In this document: positions 27,356 to 34,500 of the stretch, piece after piece
Layout: each line of letters opens with the position of its first letter
Numbering within the stretch: position 1 is the first letter of the stretch
Translations under genes and position numbers: made by a program
The notes under the pieces: model-generated
Told to the model about the DNA's origin: nothing
The model's input: only the letters and a program-made list of their open reading frames with translations
Databases searched by the model: none
Assembly: GCF_018734325.1 (NCBI RefSeq)
Contig: NZ_CP073754.1
Coordinates: forward strand, 3,596,001-3,660,000
DNA length: 64,000 nucleotides
Direction: 5' to 3'
DNA from: Methylomonas paludis
GTDB lineage: Bacteria; Pseudomonadota; Gammaproteobacteria; Methylococcales; Methylomonadaceae

Positions 27356-27679
27356 TCATTTCGGCGCAAGCCCCAACTCATCAAGTCGAAGTAATATATC
27401 TGTTCGGCGTAACTTTTGAATCTCCCGCCAATCAAGCCCTTCGATTGCGGCAACTAGAGCATACATGAAATTCAAACTTGTCCCAGGTACTTGTTCTTTA
27501 AGTTGCCGATAAACATCGTACACATCATGAGTTTTCAGTTCATCAAGCGAATAAATGCCGATTGACACCAAAGCCTGGGTACTTTTTGGGCCAAAGCCAG
27601 ACAATGTTGTTGCTTTATTATTTTGGGTTTTATGTTCTGCCTGAAAATTCATGAAATTACAGTATTGTTTGCCGCCCAT
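27356..27679 (-). CDS. TfoX C-terminal domain-containing protein
   Basis: 107-residue protein carrying the TfoX/Sxy C-terminal helical domain: LSGFGPKSTQALVSIGIYSLDEL, then VYRQLKEQVPGTSLNFMYALVAAIEGLDW. The N-terminal TfoX domain is absent, which is common for stand-alone members. TfoX/Sxy proteins promote competence gene expression with CRP in some gammaproteobacteria, but a domain-only protein need not do so. An internal ATG at 27652 (MNFQAEHK) is an alternative start. It lies inside the toxin-antitoxin island, downstream of brnA in the same direction. Confidence 0.75.
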   Translation of the reverse strand: MGGKQYCNFMNFQAEHKTQNNKATTLSGFGPKSTQALVSIGIYSLDELKTHDVYDVYRQLKEQVPGTSLNFMYALVAAIEGLDWREIQKLRRTDILLRLDELGLAPK

Positions 27680-27703
27680 CAGTAATCATCTTTATAGCAG
27701 TGT

Positions 27704-27958
27704 CTATTTGTGCGAAACTACAGCATCCTCCAAAATTTTCCTGATTAATCGCTGATAAGGTATTCCGGATTTAGTTGCTTTGTCTTTAATTGCAGTATAA
27801 AGCTGTTCGGGTAAACGCATGGTGACGCTACGGCTTTTAGGCTGGAATTCAAATTGCATTTGGCTCAAGCCAGTTAAATCGTACTCTGTTAAATCGGCGT
27901 GTTCAATGAAGGCTTCAGCTGCTTCATCGGTGTCAAATTTTGGTAAGGGCTTGTTCAT
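27704..27958 (-). CDS. brnA: BrnA-type antitoxin (ribbon-helix-helix)
   Basis: About 84-residue antitoxin of the BrnA/CopG class. An acidic N-terminal toxin-binding half (MNKPLPKFDTDEAAEAFIEH, DLTEYDLTGL) is followed by a C-terminal ribbon-helix-helix: KSRSVTMRLPEQLYTAIKD and IPYQRLIRKILEDAVV. The frame is open from 27967; ATG 27958 or 27967 are both possible. Its start overlaps the 3' end of the BrnT-type gene by about 26-35 bp, the normal toxin-first order of BrnTA modules. It should neutralise BrnT and repress the promoter. Confidence 0.88.
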   Translation of the reverse strand: MNKPLPKFDTDEAAEAFIEHADLTEYDLTGLSQMQFEFQPKSRSVTMRLPEQLYTAIKDKATKSGIPYQRLIRKILEDAVVSHK

Positions 27959-28241
27959 AGTGGTCAATTTCCTTCTGGTGCATATATCGTGCGCTGATGG
28001 GGCGTATGACGGAAGAGTTATTTTGGTGACGCACCGTAAATGCGATAAAAGCTAAACGGTTTTGATGGGTTTTACCTATGCCAATAAATCGCTGTTCCGT
28101 ATAAGAATGAGCCGGGTCAGGGAAAACCGATACATGCCCCTGAAAAACTGATTCTATATCAGCAATAGACAAACCATACTTTTGGCATTTCTGAAAATTG
28201 CCTTCATCCAAGTCAAAGCCATCGACATTGTATGCTTTCAT
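27933..28241 (-). CDS. brnT: BrnT-type ribonuclease toxin
   Basis: 102-residue RelE-fold toxin of the BrnT family, expected to cleave RNA and halt growth until neutralised by BrnA. Characteristic segments are DEGNFQKCQKYGLSIADIE (the N.K..KHG.. region), VFQGHVSVFPDP, EQRFIGIGKT, LAFIAFTVR and the terminal ISARYMHQKEIDHYEQ (R.ISAR...KER..Y). The ATG has no ribosome-binding site, and the best promoter places the transcription start at the ATG itself, so a leaderless mRNA is possible. brnA follows with overlapping frames. Confidence 0.9.
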   Translation of the reverse strand: MKAYNVDGFDLDEGNFQKCQKYGLSIADIESVFQGHVSVFPDPAHSYTEQRFIGIGKTHQNRLAFIAFTVRHQNNSSVIRPISARYMHQKEIDHYEQALTKI

Positions 28242-28276
28242 TGGTTTAGTATGTGCATTTGTATGTACGTCGTCAA
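28241..28276 (-). promoter_or_regulatory. brnTA promoter with direct-repeat operator candidate
   Basis: Reading leftward: -35 TTGACG (28276-28271), 17-bp spacer, -10 CATACT (28253-28248), which puts the transcription start at about 28241, the A of the brnT ATG. The spacer and -10 contain ACATAC twice with a 12-bp period, a plausible binding site for the ribbon-helix-helix antitoxin. Confidence 0.5.
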
Positions 28277-28344
28277 GAGGTAAGTTCCGCTTTAATGATC
28301 ATTCTACTTCTAAAAAATGATTTGGTAGCGTAAACAGCACTTAG

Positions 28345-28373
28345 TGGTCTTGACTTTTGCCTTTGAGAAAAGA
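28345..28373. repeat. REP-like repeat, copy b (GTGGTCTTGACTTTTGCC)
   Basis: Partial match to the GGGTCAGGTCTTGAYTTTTG family (reads GGTCTTGACTTTTGCCTTTG). It lies about 120 bp upstream of the RAYT gene. Confidence 0.55.
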
Positions 28374-28419
28374 TCCGGTATCTTGGCTTATGTTGTATCA
28401 ATCACCAACACGTCGTTGG

Positions 28420-28476
28420 CAAACCCTGAACCGGCGGGGTCTGAACCGGCGGGGTCAGGTCTTGTCTTTTGCTAAA
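28420..28476. repeat. REP-like repeat, copy c, with tandem GAACCGGCGGGGTC
   Basis: Two tandem GAACCGGCGGGGTC units (28430-28457) run directly into CAGGTCTTGTCTTTTGCTAA. The element ends about 20 bp before the RAYT start codon, the usual position for sequences recognised by such transposases. Confidence 0.65.
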
Positions 28477-28495
28477 ATCCTGATAGCATTAAACC

Positions 28496-29326
28496 ATGTC
28501 CAGACCATTAAGAATAGAATTTGCCGGCGGCTTATATCATGTGACTTCTCGGGGAGATGGTCAGGAAACCATTTATCTGAACGAATCTGATAGATTAATA
28601 TTCCTGGAATTATTGGCTAATGTGGTAGCAAAGCACAACTGGGCTGTCCATGCTTATTGTTTGATGGATAATCACTACCATTTATTAATAGAAACTCCGG
28701 ATGCTAATCTGGCCAAGGGCATGCGGCAATTAAATGGCGTTTATACTCAACGCTTCAATCGTATTCACCAACGGGTTGGTCATGTTTTTCAGGGCCGCTA
28801 TAAAGCCATCATCATTCAGAAAGATGCTCACCTATTGGAAGTGGCGCGCTATATAGTGCTTAATCCGGTTAGGGCGCACATGGTCAACAACGCTGTCGAA
28901 TGGCCCTGGAGCAGTTATCGGGCCAGTGCAGGACTTTGTAATGTCCCGGACTGGCTGAACACAGATTGGCTGCTTTCTGCATTTTCCCCCCAGCGCAGTT
29001 CGGCATTACCGCGATATGCCGGTTTTGTTGCAGAAGGTAAAAACCAGCCTAAGCTGTGGGATAGCTTACGCAATCAGGTATTTTTGGGTTCTGAGGAATT
29101 TGTAGCTGATTTGCTCAGCAAATCCAATCACCAATCCTTAACAGACATTCCTTATGCCCAGCGCCGCCCGCCAGCCAAACAGCTTGCAGAAATCAGTAAA
29201 GCCAATGGACGGGATTCGGCAATTGTTCAGGCCTATGCCAGCGGGACATATACCCTGAAGGAAATTGGAGATTATTTTGGTTTGCACTATTCACGGGTTA
29301 GTCGCATAGTAAATGTGAAGCGATAA
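28496..29326 (+). CDS. REP-associated tyrosine transposase (RAYT, Y1/HUH family)
   Basis: 276-residue single-domain HUH-type transposase related to IS200/IS605 TnpA. These proteins are domesticated or semi-autonomous and process REP hairpins. N-terminal MSRPLRIEFAGGLYHVTSRG is typical. The metal-binding HUH appears as AYCLMDNHYHLLIETP (HxH), and the catalytic Tyr helix as LLEVARYIVLNPVRAHMV with preceding GHVFQGRYKAI. The C-terminal third adds a helix-turn-helix (YTLKEIGDYFGLHYSRVSRIV). No IS-like ends flank it; instead GGGTCAGGTCTTG-type repeats lie just upstream and elsewhere in the island. Confidence 0.93.
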   Translation: MSRPLRIEFAGGLYHVTSRGDGQETIYLNESDRLIFLELLANVVAKHNWAVHAYCLMDNHYHLLIETPDANLAKGMRQLNGVYTQRFNRIHQRVGHVFQGRYKAIIIQKDAHLLEVARYIVLNPVRAHMVNNAVEWPWSSYRASAGLCNVPDWLNTDWLLSAFSPQRSSALPRYAGFVAEGKNQPKLWDSLRNQVFLGSEEFVADLLSKSNHQSLTDIPYAQRRPPAKQLAEISKANGRDSAIVQAYASGTYTLKEIGDYFGLHYSRVSRIVNVKR

Positions 29327-29829
29327 GTGAGGTAATTTGGCAAAATTAAAGATCTGGCCACAAGCTTTGATCTTACTTATTTTATCCTATCCTGGATGTA
29401 GCAAGCTACTGTGACTGTCGGGCTTGATTTTTGACCGACAATGCCTTGTAAGCGACTATAAGCTATCTTTTTTGTAGCGAACAAGGAACTGGTTTAACCT
29501 TATCTTCAAGTACCTTTCATGAACCCTTCAAGGGGGCTTGAAGAAAAAAACCAATCTAAAATTTAAAGCTTTTCAGTATGATATGAGTCTTCGGCTTTGC
29601 CTTCAGACACCCAATAGATTTCTTTTACTTTAAAAAGTAAACAAAATGGGCGGCAGGGGAAAAGAAGGGGATTGTAGACCTGGTTGGTTTGGGTGGCAAA
29701 ATGGCTGCGACGGCAAAGATAGGATAAAATCAGTTCCGAAATGGAAGCAGCAAAAAGCACTGGTGCTACGCCAAAGATAGGTTATTTAATGAGTTATTGA
29801 GTATTTTATCAAATGATAAAATATTTTGA
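29327..29829. other. 503-bp region without a supported gene
   Basis: Between the RAYT gene and the PemK-like toxin gene. It contains a 7-bp hairpin CTTCAAG / CTTGAAG at 29526-29543. A 65-codon leftward frame (29563-29760) shows no family signature and is probably chance. Nothing else was recognised. Confidence 0.4.
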
Positions 29830-30252
29830 TTATTCACCAGGTTCTTGCGTGGCATCATAGGCCGCTGTCACTCGGCGCATTAGATTTGAGTGAAGTACAC
29901 CTAGTTTTGGTGTTTGGCCATTTGGCGCACCTGGTGGCACGCCAAACCAATCACTGCAATACGGCAAATTAACAGCGCTATTAAAATTAAACTTTGTCGA
30001 ATAACTTAAGCCAGCCGCCTTGTAAGCAGAGACATCGCTTTTAGAAATGAGAAATTCGCCTGAACGTAATTGATCGGTTTTTTGGCTAGTTCCGTAAATG
30101 ACTCTGACTGAAAAATGATGGTCTTTATCATCATAGACGGTAATAACCAATGCCGGTCTTGGTTTTGGGCCAGGCTCAATTCCTTTGTTTTCTGGAAAAT
30201 GGCACCATACTATTTCGCCAACTTCTGGAGCTGGCCACCAGTGCTTACCCAT
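29830..30252 (-). CDS. PemK/MazF-like toxin
   Basis: 140-residue protein with the N-terminal signature of PemK/MazF-like endoribonucleases: PEVGEIVWCHFPE followed by GPKPRPALVI, then a beta-rich core (VRVIYGTSQKT, FLISKSDV). The C-terminus is longer and more divergent than in classical MazF, ending VLHSNLMRRVTAAYDA. The partner antitoxin gene ends 3 bp upstream in the same direction, so the order is antitoxin then toxin. RNA cleavage is inferred from the family, not shown. Confidence 0.78.
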   Translation of the reverse strand: MGKHWWPAPEVGEIVWCHFPENKGIEPGPKPRPALVITVYDDKDHHFSVRVIYGTSQKTDQLRSGEFLISKSDVSAYKAAGLSYSTKFNFNSAVNLPYCSDWFGVPPGAPNGQTPKLGVLHSNLMRRVTAAYDATQEPGE

Positions 30253-30255
30253 TCT

Positions 30256-30531
30256 TCAGAACAAGCTAGCCTTAACCATTTTTGTTTGGTCTTGCGGCAC
30301 TGCTTTACGAATTGCTGTTAATTGAGCTTCAGTTAATTCACCATCATCTGCTTCATAACTGGGTAACACTTCTTTTGCCAGCTTTTGCAACGCATAATGA
30401 ATAACCTGTGTCTCCCCAGTAAAACCAAGGGATTCAGCTATTTTTTTTGTTGTTGATCGACTAACACCGGTTAATGTGTCTGTCTGACGAAAACGAAATA
30501 GTAATTGGTCTTGTTTTGCTCCAGTCGTCAT
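30256..30531 (-). CDS. Antitoxin of the PemK/MazF-like pair
   Basis: 91-residue protein (MTTGAKQDQLLFRFRQTDTL...) with a predicted DNA-binding helical half, STTKKIAESLGFTGETQVIHYALQKLA, and an acidic C-terminal half, SYEADDGELTEAQLTAIRK, which likely wraps the toxin. I do not recognise a named family. ATG 30531 follows GGAG and is preferred to the in-frame ATG at 30543. The stop precedes the toxin ATG by 3 bp. A perfect 13-bp palindrome in the promoter is the probable autoregulatory operator. Confidence 0.75.
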   Translation of the reverse strand: MTTGAKQDQLLFRFRQTDTLTGVSRSTTKKIAESLGFTGETQVIHYALQKLAKEVLPSYEADDGELTEAQLTAIRKAVPQDQTKMVKASLF

Positions 30532-30550
30532 GGCGCACTCCATAAAACGG

Positions 30551-30592
30551 AAAATGATATATTAAATATATCATTTTTTATTTTTGTGTCAA
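30551..30592 (-). promoter_or_regulatory. Promoter and palindromic operator of the PemK-like pair
   Basis: Leftward -35 TTGACA (30592-30587) and -10 TATATT or ATATTT with 16- or 17-bp spacing. The -10 lies inside a perfect palindrome, AAAATGATATATT (30551-30563) and AATATATCATTTT (30565-30577), with one central base. Repressor binding here would block RNA polymerase. Confidence 0.65.
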
Positions 30593-30606
30593 TCATTATG
30601 GCAATA

Positions 30607-30650
30607 GGGTCAGGTCTTGATTCTTGCCTCTGCCAAAAGGCTATACCGTT
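30607..30650. repeat. REP-like repeat, copy d
   Basis: GGGTCAGGTCTTGATTCTTG followed by CCTCTGCCAAAAGG; similarity to copy a (27279) continues through TTATTTTTCA. It separates the PemK-like module from the AbiE module. Confidence 0.7.
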
Positions 30651-30727
30651 ATTTTTCAATCTTTAAGCGTAAACCATCCCATATTTTCTCGGCGGCACTG
30701 GATGTTTGGCCGGCTGTAACCCACTAT

Positions 30728-31459
30728 TCACCAAGGCAAGCCGCGATAAAAACCTTCCACCATTTGGTAAACTCGATCAAATGGCGGCAAATCGCCTTCA
30801 ATTTCCGGGGCCAGCTTAAGGTATTCTGTTTCCGAGCGGCGGCGGATTTCTGGATTAGACATGGCGTCAGGATGCACTGCTAAATCCCGTATACGGGATT
30901 TTTCATGTAGCCGTTTTAAAATCTGCGCCTGAATATTAAGGTCATCGCGCAAGGGATAATCGTTCAACACATAATACAAATCATAAATATCCTGCCGTCT
31001 AATTCGATTGCGTACTTCCTGTTGCAGTAAAGCGCGAAATTTTTCCGCGACCATTTCCACTAAACTATAAGTGCGAATAATCTGGCCCGCTTCCAGTTCA
31101 AAGCATTCAGTTTCTGCTACTGGCTCATTTAAGCTGTAGTCAAGCCGGATGGTGCTGTTAGCCCGTCCCGCAGTCAGAGATTTATGTCCGGGGGTGCCTT
31201 TGTAGGCATAGCCGATACTGACCTGAATGGTGGGAAAGCTGGCATCTTCGCCTTTGGGATTCTGAGCGCAGCTTTGTACCCGGCAATCAAGCCCATAATT
31301 CAGATTTTCAACAGTTTCGATCAGGCTGGTTTCCAGTTGGCGCCGAAATTCTGCCAGATCAAAATCCGGTCGCTTGGTTGCGGTTGAAAAGTCGATATCC
31401 TTGGTATATCGTGGGCTGCTATAACCCAGCGCCAAAAGAATGCCACCTTTCATGATCAT
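30728..31459 (-). CDS. AbiEii-type nucleotidyltransferase toxin, N-terminus cut by an amber codon
   Basis: 243-residue remaining frame of an AbiEii/AbiGii-type toxin (type IV TA, nucleotidyltransferase fold). Catalytic motifs are kept: MKGGILLALGY, RYTKDIDFSTA (DxD) and VEMVAEKFRALL with RRQDIYDLYYVL. The native frame very probably starts at TTG 31576 with ribosome-binding site GAGGAGG at the AbiEi stop, reading KFDIKDWVKQ...FRQAVHIILTAIAGTP, but TAG at 31472-31474 (codon 35) interrupts it five codons before MIMKGG. Translation may restart at ATG 31459 or 31453, giving a toxin short by about 39 residues, or the gene may be inactive. The antitoxin gene directly upstream is intact. Confidence 0.85.
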   Translation of the reverse strand: MIMKGGILLALGYSSPRYTKDIDFSTATKRPDFDLAEFRRQLETSLIETVENLNYGLDCRVQSCAQNPKGEDASFPTIQVSIGYAYKGTPGHKSLTAGRANSTIRLDYSLNEPVAETECFELEAGQIIRTYSLVEMVAEKFRALLQQEVRNRIRRQDIYDLYYVLNDYPLRDDLNIQAQILKRLHEKSRIRDLAVHPDAMSNPEIRRRSETEYLKLAPEIEGDLPPFDRVYQMVEGFYRGLPW

Positions 31460-31576
31460 GCTGGTTTGTAGCTAGGGAGTTCCGGCTATGGCAGTAAGAA
31501 TGATATGCACAGCCTGTCGGAATGGACGGTAATTGTCGTTTTGCTTGACCCAGTCCTTGATGTCAAATTTTTGCAA

Positions 31577-32491
31577 TCAAACCTCCTCTTCTTCAATATT
31601 AATCGATAAACACCATTTCTCCGAGAATCGCGAACTGTAAGGCGCATTTGCCAATAGCTTGCGCGACCCGCCGCGTTGAGCAAACTCCAGCCATGAGTCA
31701 ATAATAGGATGCAGTAAACCCAGGCGCTCATCCAGAATATAGCCGGCGCGAACTTTATCAATTTTAGTACCGTGCCGGTTAATCACATCGATAATCAGGC
31801 GCAAATAGCGCTGTGCATGGGCGGCGTAAATTTCCAGTACATGATAAATCCCGCCGCATAATTCCGGTTCCCGCAGCATATCCAGAAAAGTGCGACCGAT
31901 GGTGGCAACCCGCATTATTCGTCCTTGCACGATCAGATAAGAGCCGGGGTCGCAGTGCAGTGTGGTGTAAACATTAATCGTCTTACGTTGAATTTTGTTT
32001 ATTTTCAGGCGGTGTAAGCTAGTTAATGCCGCCTCCTGATAAAGTGTTACAGCTGTTTCGCCTAGGTCTTTTTGCATACGCTGTATAGCCAATTGCCCCC
32101 ATTGTGGATGAGGCAGGGTGGTAATAAACAGCATTTTCGGTAAGCGTTCGGTCAGGCCGTGATAAACCATCGCGCTGAGATGGGAAATGTAACAAAAAGG
32201 ATCAATGCAGCAGACAATATCTTCTGCCGCCGCATCCTGGCCCAGAACGGTATAAATTTCCTGATTTGATAATTCTTTACTGTGTTGTAAGACACCGTTG
32301 CCCAGCAGCGTATTAACCACACGTTTATATTCCAGACGTTCTGGTAAGTCTTTTTGCAGTCGCGCCAGTTTTTCGCCTTGATAGGTTTTGGTTTGATACA
32401 GCTTAAAAATCAGACAGCCCAATTGATAGCTGGTGACAATGGGCTGACGCAGTCGGCCAATTTCTAGGGTGAGTGCAGTGGTTATTTCCAT
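31577..32491 (-). CDS. AbiEi-type antitoxin and autorepressor
   Basis: 304-residue AbiEi-family protein, the antitoxin and transcriptional repressor of type IV AbiE systems that can give phage abortive infection. An N-terminal winged-helix region (residues ~1-95: VTSYQLGCLIFKLYQT, YKRVVNTLLGNGVLQH) precedes the C-terminal antitoxin domain, with YISHLSAMVYHGLTERLP, MRVATIGRTFLDMLREPELCGG and LGLLHPIIDSWLEFA. Its stop overlaps the presumed TTG start of abiEii (TGATTG). Two perfect palindromes upstream fit autoregulation. It lies next to parB. Confidence 0.9.
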   Translation of the reverse strand: MEITTALTLEIGRLRQPIVTSYQLGCLIFKLYQTKTYQGEKLARLQKDLPERLEYKRVVNTLLGNGVLQHSKELSNQEIYTVLGQDAAAEDIVCCIDPFCYISHLSAMVYHGLTERLPKMLFITTLPHPQWGQLAIQRMQKDLGETAVTLYQEAALTSLHRLKINKIQRKTINVYTTLHCDPGSYLIVQGRIMRVATIGRTFLDMLREPELCGGIYHVLEIYAAHAQRYLRLIIDVINRHGTKIDKVRAGYILDERLGLLHPIIDSWLEFAQRGGSRKLLANAPYSSRFSEKWCLSINIEEEEV

Positions 32492-32498
32492 CTTGATA

Positions 32499-32637
32499 TT
32501 AACTGTATATGTCCTAAGGACATATACAGTTAATTTAAATAGATGTCAATACCAATAGTATTTTAGAAATCAGCTTAATACTTGACACGCTTATAATTAT
32601 CCATTTAGAATTAGTCCTTAGGACTAATTCTAAATGG
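32499..32637 (-). promoter_or_regulatory. abiE promoter with two perfect palindromic operators
   Basis: Palindrome 1: 17-bp arms at 32499-32515 and 32517-32533 (TTAACTGTATATGTCCT). Palindrome 2: 18-bp arms at 32601-32618 and 32620-32637 (CCATTTAGAATTAGTCCT). Both share the core TCCTWAGGA. A leftward promoter, TTGACA at 32549-32544 and TATATG at 32526-32521 with 17-bp spacing, has its -10 within palindrome 1. Cooperative repression by AbiEi at two sites, possibly by looping, is a reasonable reading. Confidence 0.7.
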
Positions 32638-32741
32638 TAAAACTGTCTATCTTTACACCCAAAAAATATCACTAGTTTTGCATACAATTTTCTAATTAAT
32701 CGGCGTAACGTTGCTGATTCTTGTCTTAACAAGTACTTAGC

Positions 32742-32784
32742 TTCGAATGATGCGCTGCAGTGCGTTCAGCACATCCTACAACTA
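32742..32784. repeat. Fragment related to the MITE core
   Basis: GATGCGCTGCAGTGCGTTCA followed by GCACATCCTACAACTA resembles the GTAGGATGCGCTGAACGC core of the 124-143-bp repeats, but in inverted orientation and without their ends. It is in the spacer between abiEi and parB. Confidence 0.45.
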
Positions 32785-32878
32785 CTTGCTTTTAATCGGG
32801 ATATTTAGATGCTTAGTAATTACCAATTTTTTGGTAAAACAGCTAAAACCAAATCGTACCCGCAAAATTCTGTGGACT

Positions 32879-33727
32879 TCAACCAATCTTCCGAATAATC
32901 CCATCCAGCTCTTCCAAACTGCTGTAATGAAACACCAGCTTGCCTTTGCCGTTGGGTTGATGATTGATTTCGACTTTGGCTCCGGTTTTATCACCAATTT
33001 CTTGTTGCAGGCGCAAAGTGTCCGGGTCGATTTTTTTGGCGGGTGCGGCTGGTTTTTCCAGCTGGTTTTCCTTGACCAGTTTCTCCACAGCCCGTACCGT
33101 CAAGCCCAGCTTGGCGGCTTTCTGGCCTATGTCGATCTGGCGGTCTTCCGGCAGGCCCAGCAGGGCGCGGGCGTGGCCCATTTCCAGCAAGCCTTTGCTG
33201 AGCAGGGTTTTGATTTCGGCGGGCAAGTCCAGCAAACGCAATAAATTGGTGACAGTGGTGCGGGATTTGCCCACCGCATCGGCAATTTGCTGATGAGTTA
33301 GTTCAAACTCGTCTTGCAGGCGTTGCAGGGCTTCGGATTCTTCCAGTGCGCTTAAGTCCTCGCGCTGGATGTTTTCGATTAGCGCCACCGCCATCACGGT
33401 GCGGTCGTCTATATCTTTCACCACTACCGGCACATCGCTCAATTCGGCCAGTTGCGCGGCGCGCCAGCGGCGTTCACCAGCGATGATTTCGTATTTGTCG
33501 GTAGCGATTTTGCGGACAATAATCGGCTGAATAATACCCTGGGCGGCGATAGAGTCGGCCAGCTCCCGTAGTTTTACCGGGTCCATGTCCTTGCGCGGCT
33601 GATATTTGCCGCGTTGCAAAAATTCCACCGGCAAAGTCTGGGTGTCCTGGGACTTTTCGGTAACCGGCGTTACCTCACCCAGCAATTCACTTAAACCCCG
33701 ACCTAAACCACGTTTTTTTTGCATCAT
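32879..33727 (-). CDS. parB: Chromosome partitioning protein ParB
   Basis: 282-residue CTPase and DNA-clamp protein that loads at parS and spreads. The N-terminus KKRGLGRGLSELLGE matches chromosomal ParB/Spo0J. The ParB nuclease-like CTP-binding domain has LRELADSIAAQGIIQPIIV and ERRWRAAQLA. The helix-turn-helix reads LTHQQIADAVGKSRTTVTNLLRLL, and the C-terminal dimerisation domain ends the protein. It overlaps parA by 4 bp. I found no TGTTTCACGTGAAACA-like parS site in the window by eye. Confidence 0.97.
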   Translation of the reverse strand: MMQKKRGLGRGLSELLGEVTPVTEKSQDTQTLPVEFLQRGKYQPRKDMDPVKLRELADSIAAQGIIQPIIVRKIATDKYEIIAGERRWRAAQLAELSDVPVVVKDIDDRTVMAVALIENIQREDLSALEESEALQRLQDEFELTHQQIADAVGKSRTTVTNLLRLLDLPAEIKTLLSKGLLEMGHARALLGLPEDRQIDIGQKAAKLGLTVRAVEKLVKENQLEKPAAPAKKIDPDTLRLQQEIGDKTGAKVEINHQPNGKGKLVFHYSSLEELDGIIRKIG

Positions 33728-34500
33728 TTTTTTGCCGCTTTGTCTTTTCGGATCATTTCACCGGCCAGGGCGATGTAGGCCAGTGCCCCACGCGAAGCTT
33801 TATCATAAGCCAGAACCGGCACGCCATGACTGGGCGCTTCAGCCAGACGGATATTTCTGGGGATGGTGGTGCGAAACACCTTGTCGCCAAAATATTCCAG
33901 CAATTGATCGGAAACGTCTTTACCCAGCCGGCTGCGGCTGTCCACCATGGTGCGTAAAATCCCTTCCAGATACAGGCCGGGATTGATGTTCTCCCGCACA
34001 CTTTTCAGCGTTGCCATCAGCGATGACAGACCTTCCAGGGCGTAATATTCACATTGCATCGGAATCAGCACACTATGCGCTGCTACCATAGCATTCAGCG
34101 TCAACATATTCAACGATGGTGGACAATCAATCAAAATATAATCGTAGCTGTTCTTTACACTTAACAGCGTGTCGGCCAGCCGCCGTTCCCGGTGCGGCAT
34201 GTTCATTAATTTCACTTCGGCGGCAGTCAAATCAGAATTGCCGGGAATCAGATCAAACCCCAGTTGCGGGTTTTTGATAATAATTTCAGTCACCGGCACT
34301 TCTTCCAGCAATAATTCGCAACTGGAATAGTCGGTATCATCTTTCACCACCCCACAGCCCATAGCGGCATTGCCCTGCGGATCCATATCAATCAGCAGCA
34401 CCTTGCGTTTGGTGGCGGCCAGTGCCGCCGCCAGATTGACGCTGGTGGTGGTTTTGCCCACGCCGCCTTTCTGATTGGTAATTGCAATAATTTTAGCCAT
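33724..34500 (-). CDS. parA: Chromosome partitioning ATPase ParA (Soj)
   Basis: 258-residue deviant Walker-type ATPase. Walker A is TNQKGGVGKTTTSVNLAAAL (residues 8-27), Walker A' is VLLIDMDPQGNA, and Walker B is YILIDCPPSLNMLT. A late REAP-like segment, PRNIRLAEAPSHGVPV, is typical of chromosomal Soj proteins. It overlaps rsmG by 8 bp and parB by 4 bp, so the four genes are tightly coupled. Confidence 0.97.
   Translation of the reverse strand: MAKIIAITNQKGGVGKTTTSVNLAAALAATKRKVLLIDMDPQGNAAMGCGVVKDDTDYSSCELLLEEVPVTEIIIKNPQLGFDLIPGNSDLTAAEVKLMNMPHRERRLADTLLSVKNSYDYILIDCPPSLNMLTLNAMVAAHSVLIPMQCEYYALEGLSSLMATLKSVRENINPGLYLEGILRTMVDSRSRLGKDVSDQLLEYFGDKVFRTTIPRNIRLAEAPSHGVPVLAYDKASRGALAYIALAGEMIRKDKAAKK

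Noticed and set aside
29563-29760. 65-codon leftward frame downstream of the RAYT gene
   Set aside because: No ribosome-binding site or family signature; composition is consistent with chance in non-coding DNA.
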